Assembly: GCF_000716785.1 (NCBI RefSeq) | Contig: NZ_JNYY01000005.1 | Coordinates: 310,001-374,000, forward strand | Origin: Amycolatopsis vancoresmycina | Lineage (GTDB): Bacteria > Actinomycetota > Actinomycetes > Mycobacteriales > Pseudonocardiaceae | Reading direction: 5' to 3' | DNA length: 64,000 nt | Part shown: positions 59,683-64,000 of the stretch, piece after piece | Layout: each line of letters begins with the position of its first letter | Numbering within the stretch: position 1 is the first letter of the stretch | The notes under the pieces: generated by a model | Databases searched by the model: none | The model's input: the letters and a program-made list of their open reading frames with translations, nothing else | Told to the model about the DNA's origin: nothing | Made by a program: the position numbers and the translations under genes

Positions 59683-60684
59683 TTACTTCGCGGGTGGGGC
59701 TGGGGGTTTCTTCGGCGGCGGGTTCTCGTCTTCGCCGATGACCGGGGGTGCGACCAGGCCGGGCTCGCCCAGCAGCTCCGACGGCTTCGTGACCGGGCGG
59801 GTTTTGGACGCGCGGCGGCCCTGGCCGCCGCCCATGCCGATGGCGCCGAAGCCCATCATCGGCATCATCGGCATTCCCGACGACGAGCTGGGGTGGTCGT
59901 CCGCCGCGGGCGGGGCAGGCGGTGCGTCGGCGGGCTGGGCGGGGTCGACGGTTCCCGCGCCCGTGTGGCGGCCTTCCGCCGGGCCGCTCGCCGAAGACGG
60001 CGTCATGACCTCGTCGGCCGGAGCATCGGCCGAGGCTGCGTCGTTCAGCGCGTCGTCGTGGAGCTTGAACTTCTCCTGCGGGTAGCGGTGGCGGATCTCG
60101 ATGGTGCGGGACGCCGCGTCGGGATCGTCGACGCCGTCGCAGAGGCGGTCGAACGCCTCCAGCACGTCGCGGGCCGTCTCGAACAGCGCCTTCGCCGAGT
60201 CCTGCGTCTCCTGCAGCTGCGCCCGCGCCCGCTTGGTGCCGCCGCTCGGGAGGAGCATCGTCTCCGATGTCAGCTCCGCCGCGTCCACCAGCACTTCCAC
60301 CAGGTCCACGACGATGTGGCGCAGCGTCGTCACCAGCTCGTCGAGCGCAGCCGCCAGGGTGGTGAGCGCCTCCTGGAGGTCGCCGCCCGCCGCGCCGATC
60401 TCGCGCATGTACGTCACGAACGCGTCCGCGTCGCGGCCTTCCCAGCCCGCGTCGAGGCGGCCGAGCTGGTCGTCGAGGCGGGTGGAGACGTCGGCTGCGG
60501 CCGAGGCCGCCTCGCGCAGCCGGTCCGCTTCGGCGCCGAGGTCGGCCCAGCGGCCGAGCAGCGGGCGGAAGTACGTCTCGACGGGGTCGATCAGGCCGAG
60601 CTGCTGCGCGAGGTCCGACAGGTACCCCAGGTAGGGCTCGGCGGCCGCGGTGAGGTCCTCGCCGCCGGGGGCCACGGCCGTCAT
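59683..60684 (-). CDS. WXG100-like protein with Pro-rich tail
   Basis: 333 residues. The N-terminal about 150 residues form an ESX-type helical hairpin with the W-E-G turn (A-G-W-E-G-R-D-A) near residue 81; the rest is Pro/Ala/Met-rich with G-M-P-M-M-P-M-M-G-F-G-A-I-G-M-G-G-G, ending E-N-P-P-P-K-K-P-P-A-P-P-A-K. The Met/Gly run recalls the end of the 843-residue protein at 38614. It overlaps the EspC-like gene by four bases. Likely an ESX-4 substrate; in mycobacteria no gene occupies this place. Confidence 0.78.
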   Translation of the reverse strand: MTAVAPGGEDLTAAAEPYLGYLSDLAQQLGLIDPVETYFRPLLGRWADLGAEADRLREAASAAADVSTRLDDQLGRLDAGWEGRDADAFVTYMREIGAAGGDLQEALTTLAAALDELVTTLRHIVVDLVEVLVDAAELTSETMLLPSGGTKRARAQLQETQDSAKALFETARDVLEAFDRLCDGVDDPDAASRTIEIRHRYPQEKFKLHDDALNDAASADAPADEVMTPSSASGPAEGRHTGAGTVDPAQPADAPPAPPAADDHPSSSSGMPMMPMMGFGAIGMGGGQGRRASKTRPVTKPSELLGEPGLVAPPVIGEDENPPPKKPPAPPAK

Positions 60685-60995
60685 CCGAGCCGCCCGGCGC
60701 GCTTGATCAGTTCGGCGGCTTCGGCGTCCTGGCCGCCGTGCCGGACCGTCACCTGCCGCAGCGCCTCCGCGGCCGACCGCAGCGCCTCCGCGCCGTCGGC
60801 CAGCTGCCGCCGCAACGCGCCCGCGGCCCGGCCGTAGGACGCGCCGAGGCCGATCTGCGCCCCCAGTGTCCCGTAGGACTCGTCGGTGACGTCGCCGCCG
60901 ACCTCGGCCGCCGCCGCGTCCAGGTCGTCCGCGGCGGCCTCGGCCGTCACGGCGTACCCGGCGACCACGACGGCGTCCATCCTCAAACCGGCCAC
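60681..60995 (-). CDS. EspC-like type VII secretion target
   Basis: About 104 residues, helical, with Y-A-V-T-A-E-A-A-A-D-D-L-D, a G-A-S-Y-G-R-A-A-G-A-L segment, and L-R-Q-V-T-V-R-H. It resembles the small EspC/WXG-like partners of larger substrates, here the 333-residue protein whose gene overlaps by four bases. The GTG at 60995 has GGAGG close upstream; an ATG five codons later is the alternative. Family assignment is by pattern only. Confidence 0.7.
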   Translation of the reverse strand: MAGLRMDAVVVAGYAVTAEAAADDLDAAAAEVGGDVTDESYGTLGAQIGLGASYGRAAGALRRQLADGAEALRSAAEALRQVTVRHGGQDAEAAELIKRAGRLG

Positions 60996-61059
60996 GGCAC
61001 CTCCGCTCGCCAACCCCACTCTCGAGCGTGGGACGCCCGCCGGGGCCCGGCGGTTCCGC

Positions 61060-62700
61060 TCAGTTCCCCGGCTGCGCGGCCGCCGTCGGGTACGTGCCCG
61101 CGTTCGGGTCGATCGGCACCGAGTCGAACTGCCGCAGCACGTCCTGGGTGTTCAGCGACGCCCCGGTCGGCAGCAGCCCGATGATCGACTCGGGCGCGGG
61201 CTGCCGGTTGTTCAGGCCGATCGCGTCCGCGGTCTGGGCGTCCGGGACGCTGTAGCGGACGCCGCGGTCGGAGATCAGCTGGATCTGCCCCTTGCCGAAG
61301 CTGGCCTTGCCGGTGGCCGACTGGACCACCGCGGCGAAGCCGGGCTTCAGGTAGAAACCGTTGAGCGGCACCCGGTTCGGGCCCGGCGTGGTCACCGTCA
61401 TCGGGGTGAACCGGTCGCCGGCGCTCTTCTGGCCGGGCAGCTGCGTGTCGACGTACACCGAGGTGTGCCCGTCCTGGTCCGGGCCGGACCCGACCAGCGA
61501 CCAGCCCAGGCACGCGACCGACGAGTTCTTCGTCGCGTCGAGGACCGTCGGCACCGAGCGCGGGAAGTCGTCGACCGGGATGTAGTCGGGATCCGCGGGC
61601 TGCATGACGTGCACCCCGGCGAGCTTGTCGAGGCCGAGCGTCTGGATCTTGCCGGAGCTGCCGTTCTTCGCCACGCGGATGATGTCGGCCACCGCGTTCG
61701 ACACGCGCTGGATGCCGCTGCGGGTGATCGCCCAGTAGTTCAGCGTCGTCTCGCCGGCCTGCTGCGTCGCGAAGACGTCGCCGACCGTCAGGCCGTCGAA
61801 GTCCGCCGGGGTCTGGCCGTTCGCGATCTTCGGCGGGCTCAGCTTCGCGACCTCGGGGATCGCGTTCAGCAGCCCCTGCGTGATCTTCCGCGGCGCCGGC
61901 GGCAGCTGCAGCGCCGTCCGGACGGCGTCGTTCGGGTTGTCGACGTCGATCTCGGCGCGCACGGTGTTGGCGTTCGGCCGGTTCCGCGAGCTGGGCAGCC
62001 GGTAGACGAGGTAGGTCTTGCCGTTGTCGGCCTTCGCCAGCAGCGCCTCGTTCTCGCCCAGCTCGGCGCCGAGGCCGCCGGGCGCGACGCCGCCGAAGAC
62101 GTAGGTGTTGGTCCGGCCGGTGTCGGGGTTCGGCAGCGACGGATCGAGCTGCACCTGGTCGCAGACGGCCCAATTCGCGGAAATCCGCTGGGAATCCGTC
62201 GGGATCAGCTGCGGGCCGTCCGGAATACCGGTCAGTTTGTCGCGGGGAATGTCCTTCAGCTGCTCGTCGGAAACGACCGTGGGATTCTTCACACTCGCCG
62301 CGCCCGCCGCGGCGGGCTGGGCGGGCGCCGCGGTCGCGCCACCGGTGCCGCCGCCGGGCTGCTTCGACTGCGCCAGCAGGAGAAGCCGCGCCGAAGCGAG
62401 GTTGAAGGTCGGGATCAGCTTCTTCGGGTTGCCCGTGACGACGTACACCGTGCCGGACTGCTCGCCGATCACGATGTTCCCGGCCGCCGGCACCGAAGGC
62501 GCCGGGCTGAGCAGCCCCCAGACGACGAACACGATCATGCCCAGCGCCCCCAGCACGACACCGACGATCGTGGCCCGCGTGTGGGTGCGCATCGGGTCGT
62601 GCAGCATCACCGCGTCCCGCCGGACCAGCGCCGACTGCATCCGCCGCAGGACGAACTGGTACGCCTGGACCTGAGACTTAGTCGTGGGTGTTGATGGCAT
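61060..62700 (-). CDS. eccB: type VII secretion protein EccB
   Basis: 546 residues. The cytosolic start S-Q-V-Q-A-Y-Q-F-V-L-R-R-M is the EccB signature, followed by one membrane helix (about 43-66) and a large periplasmic domain with paired repeats and two cysteines (W-A-V-C-D and A-C-L-G-W). A Gly/Ala-rich linker lies at about 112-138. Divergent from eccE by 156 bases, which hold their promoters. Confidence 0.95.
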   Translation of the reverse strand: MPSTPTTKSQVQAYQFVLRRMQSALVRRDAVMLHDPMRTHTRATIVGVVLGALGMIVFVVWGLLSPAPSVPAAGNIVIGEQSGTVYVVTGNPKKLIPTFNLASARLLLLAQSKQPGGGTGGATAAPAQPAAAGAASVKNPTVVSDEQLKDIPRDKLTGIPDGPQLIPTDSQRISANWAVCDQVQLDPSLPNPDTGRTNTYVFGGVAPGGLGAELGENEALLAKADNGKTYLVYRLPSSRNRPNANTVRAEIDVDNPNDAVRTALQLPPAPRKITQGLLNAIPEVAKLSPPKIANGQTPADFDGLTVGDVFATQQAGETTLNYWAITRSGIQRVSNAVADIIRVAKNGSSGKIQTLGLDKLAGVHVMQPADPDYIPVDDFPRSVPTVLDATKNSSVACLGWSLVGSGPDQDGHTSVYVDTQLPGQKSAGDRFTPMTVTTPGPNRVPLNGFYLKPGFAAVVQSATGKASFGKGQIQLISDRGVRYSVPDAQTADAIGLNNRQPAPESIIGLLPTGASLNTQDVLRQFDSVPIDPNAGTYPTAAAQPGN

Positions 62701-62856
62701 TCTCGACCTACAGCTCTCCCCGTCGCGGTACGGTTCCGCAGGATAGCCGTACGGGGACCGTCTGGTGTGGGGTTTCTACCAACTCAGGCTAGGGTCGGGC
62801 ACCCCGGGACCCGGCTTCCGGGTATGCAGCAAGCACGAGGGGAAGAGAAAGCGGCG

Positions 62857-64000
62857 ATGTCCGTCACCAACCCGCCACGCCCGCCCGGCCCGCCCGGGCC
62901 CCCGCCGCCCGGACGCCAGCCGGGCCCGCCGCCGCGGCCGGGCAGACCCGGTGGTCCGGGCGGGGTGCCGGGCGGACCCGGCGGCCCCGGTGGCGTTCCC
63001 GGTGGCCCGGCTGGAAGCCCGAGCGGACCACACGCCGTCCCCGGCGCACCCGGAATGCCCCCGCGCGGTCCCGGCGGCCCCGTACCCGGCCCGGGCGGAC
63101 GTCCTAATGGGCCCGGCGGTCCCGTGCCCGGCGGTCCCGGCGGTCCCGGCGGCGGCGGTCCTGGTGGCCCCGGTGGGCCTGGTGGTCCTGGTGGGCCTGG
63201 CGGCCCGGGCGGACCCGGCGGCGGCTCCGGCGGCCCGCAGGGGCCCGACGACAGCAGCCCGGCCGCTCCCCCGGCCGGCGGCGCGACCCGGATGGCGCCG
63301 CCCGCGCGGCGCCGCTCCTCCGGTGTCACCCTCGGCCCGCTGCCCGTGGCCAACCTCGTCGTGCTCGAAGTCGGCCTCGCGATCGGCCTGGTGCTGCTCG
63401 CCATCGACATGAAGCTGAAGTGGATCGGCGTCGGCATCGTCGGCTTCGCCCTCATCGTCGCGCTGCTGCGCTGGCGCGGCCGCTGGTTCACCCAGTGGGT
63501 CGGCCTGACGCTGCGCTACTCCTTCCGCTCGCACGACCGGGTCGCGAACCCGCTGCCGCCGAGCACCGTCGAGGAGCTGGCCGCCGAAGAGACCACGGTG
63601 ACCGGCCCCGACGACGCCCGCGTGAACCTGCTGCGCCTCGCCGTGCCCGACCTCGTCGTCGCGCACGGCGTCGACCACGAACGCCAGCAGGTCGGGCTCG
63701 CCTGGAACGACGGCACGTGGACGGCGGTGCTGCTCGTCGAGCCGGCACCGGCGTTGATCACCCAGGCCGACGGGGCCCCGAGCCTGCCGCTGTCGGCGCT
63801 CGCCCCCTGCCTCGAGGACCGCGGCGTGGTCCTCGACTCCATCCAGATGATCTGGCACTGCTACCCGGGCAGCGCGGCGCTGCCGTCGGACTCGCCGGCG
63901 CTCAGCTCCTACATGGAGGTGCTGGGCCCGCTGCCCGCGGCGGCGCGGCGAACGACGTGGGTGGCGATCCGGCTCGACCCGCGGCGCTGCCCGGCGGCGA
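62857..64000 (+). CDS. eccE: type VII secretion protein EccE with collagen-like N-terminus, partial
   Basis: 381 codons are seen; the gene continues past the window end. Residues about 5-150 are a Gly-Pro-rich low-complexity stretch with G-G-P triplets, then two membrane helices (about 168-185 and 190-207: L-V-V-L-E-V-G-L-A-I-G-L-V-L-L-A and G-V-G-I-V-G-F-A-L-I-V-A-L-L), and the start of the EccE cytosolic domain (V-G-L-T-L-R-Y). The ATG at 62857 is chosen as the first start ahead of the Pro-rich part. Classical mycobacterial ESX-4 lacks EccE, so this copy marks a fuller system. Confidence 0.83.
   Translation, partial: MSVTNPPRPPGPPGPPPPGRQPGPPPRPGRPGGPGGVPGGPGGPGGVPGGPAGSPSGPHAVPGAPGMPPRGPGGPVPGPGGRPNGPGGPVPGGPGGPGGGGPGGPGGPGGPGGPGGPGGPGGGSGGPQGPDDSSPAAPPAGGATRMAPPARRRSSGVTLGPLPVANLVVLEVGLAIGLVLLAIDMKLKWIGVGIVGFALIVALLRWRGRWFTQWVGLTLRYSFRSHDRVANPLPPSTVEELAAEETTVTGPDDARVNLLRLAVPDLVVAHGVDHERQQVGLAWNDGTWTAVLLVEPAPALITQADGAPSLPLSALAPCLEDRGVVLDSIQMIWHCYPGSAALPSDSPALSSYMEVLGPLPAAARRTTWVAIRLDPRRCPAA

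Noticed and set aside
59514..59741. Small protein with seven-residue repeats encoded by the 21-bp array
   Set aside because: The frame is just the repeat translated; no ribosome site, and the same sequence in the other array has a different continuation.

Overview
The window is about 72 % GC chromosomal DNA of a filamentous actinobacterium, most likely a Pseudonocardiaceae member such as Amycolatopsis. Evidence: gene order matches the Mycobacterium tuberculosis guaB3-guaB2-sigD-whiB3-groEL1 to ESX-4 segment (Rv3410c to Rv3450c) almost gene for gene; it carries the Streptomyces-type developmental pair bldM and whiD/whiB3; and it adds accessory genes typical of non-mycobacterial Actinobacteria. 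The genus is inferred; no rRNA gene is present.

Layout. 1-12.3 kb: purine genes (guaB3, guaB), a DUF5319 protein, the sigma-D/anti-sigma-D pair, a BldM-type regulator, a repeat-bearing hypothetical protein, a MerR-like regulator, WhiB3, and groES-groEL under a CIRCE operator. 12.3-13.6 kb: a divergent arsenic cluster (ArsI/CadI-like, ArsR, ArsC). 13.7-20.0 kb: a secreted amidase, then an exosortase-P-type island (membrane glycosyltransferase, exosortase, choice-of-anchor P protein, a 59-residue LAATG protein) and a UDP-GlcNAc 2-epimerase. 20.1-21.4 kb: an intact IS481-family element inserted in the centre of a 46-bp palindrome. 21.4-30.2 kb: the t6A genes tsaD-rimI-tsaB and tsaE, separated by a matB/carboxyltransferase pair and a beta-lactamase-like protein; then an alpha/beta hydrolase and alanine racemase. 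30.2-38.1 kb: a sugar ABC ATPase, xylulokinase, a DeoR regulator, NAD(P)HX repair enzyme, glmS and another hydrolase. 38.1-44.3 kb: an accessory type VII substrate locus and a fatty-acyl-AMP ligase/ACP/short P450 cassette. 44.3-46.8 kb: glmM, rpsI, rplM. 47-64 kb: a lipoprotein, a DUF4333 protein, then an ESX-4-like type VII secretion system (EsxT/EsxU-like pair, Hsp70-Rv3446c fusion, EccC, EccD, MycP, two extra small substrates, EccB and the start of EccE).

Gene interplay: guaB/guaB3 handle guanine nucleotides; glmS and glmM feed amino-sugar synthesis; alr and the amidase act on the wall; TsaB/D/E make t6A; the ESX genes form one secretion machine with its own WXG100 pair and protease.

The most unusual material is non-coding or accessory: a family of four 46-bp palindromes at gene ends, two arrays of 21-bp units that switch orientation in the middle at convergent gene ends, the exosortase-P/LAATG island, the FAAL-ACP-short P450 cassette, and two short proteins at separate type VII-associated sites that share an acidic DDEDFS-type tail. 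No tRNA, rRNA, CRISPR array or prophage was recognised.
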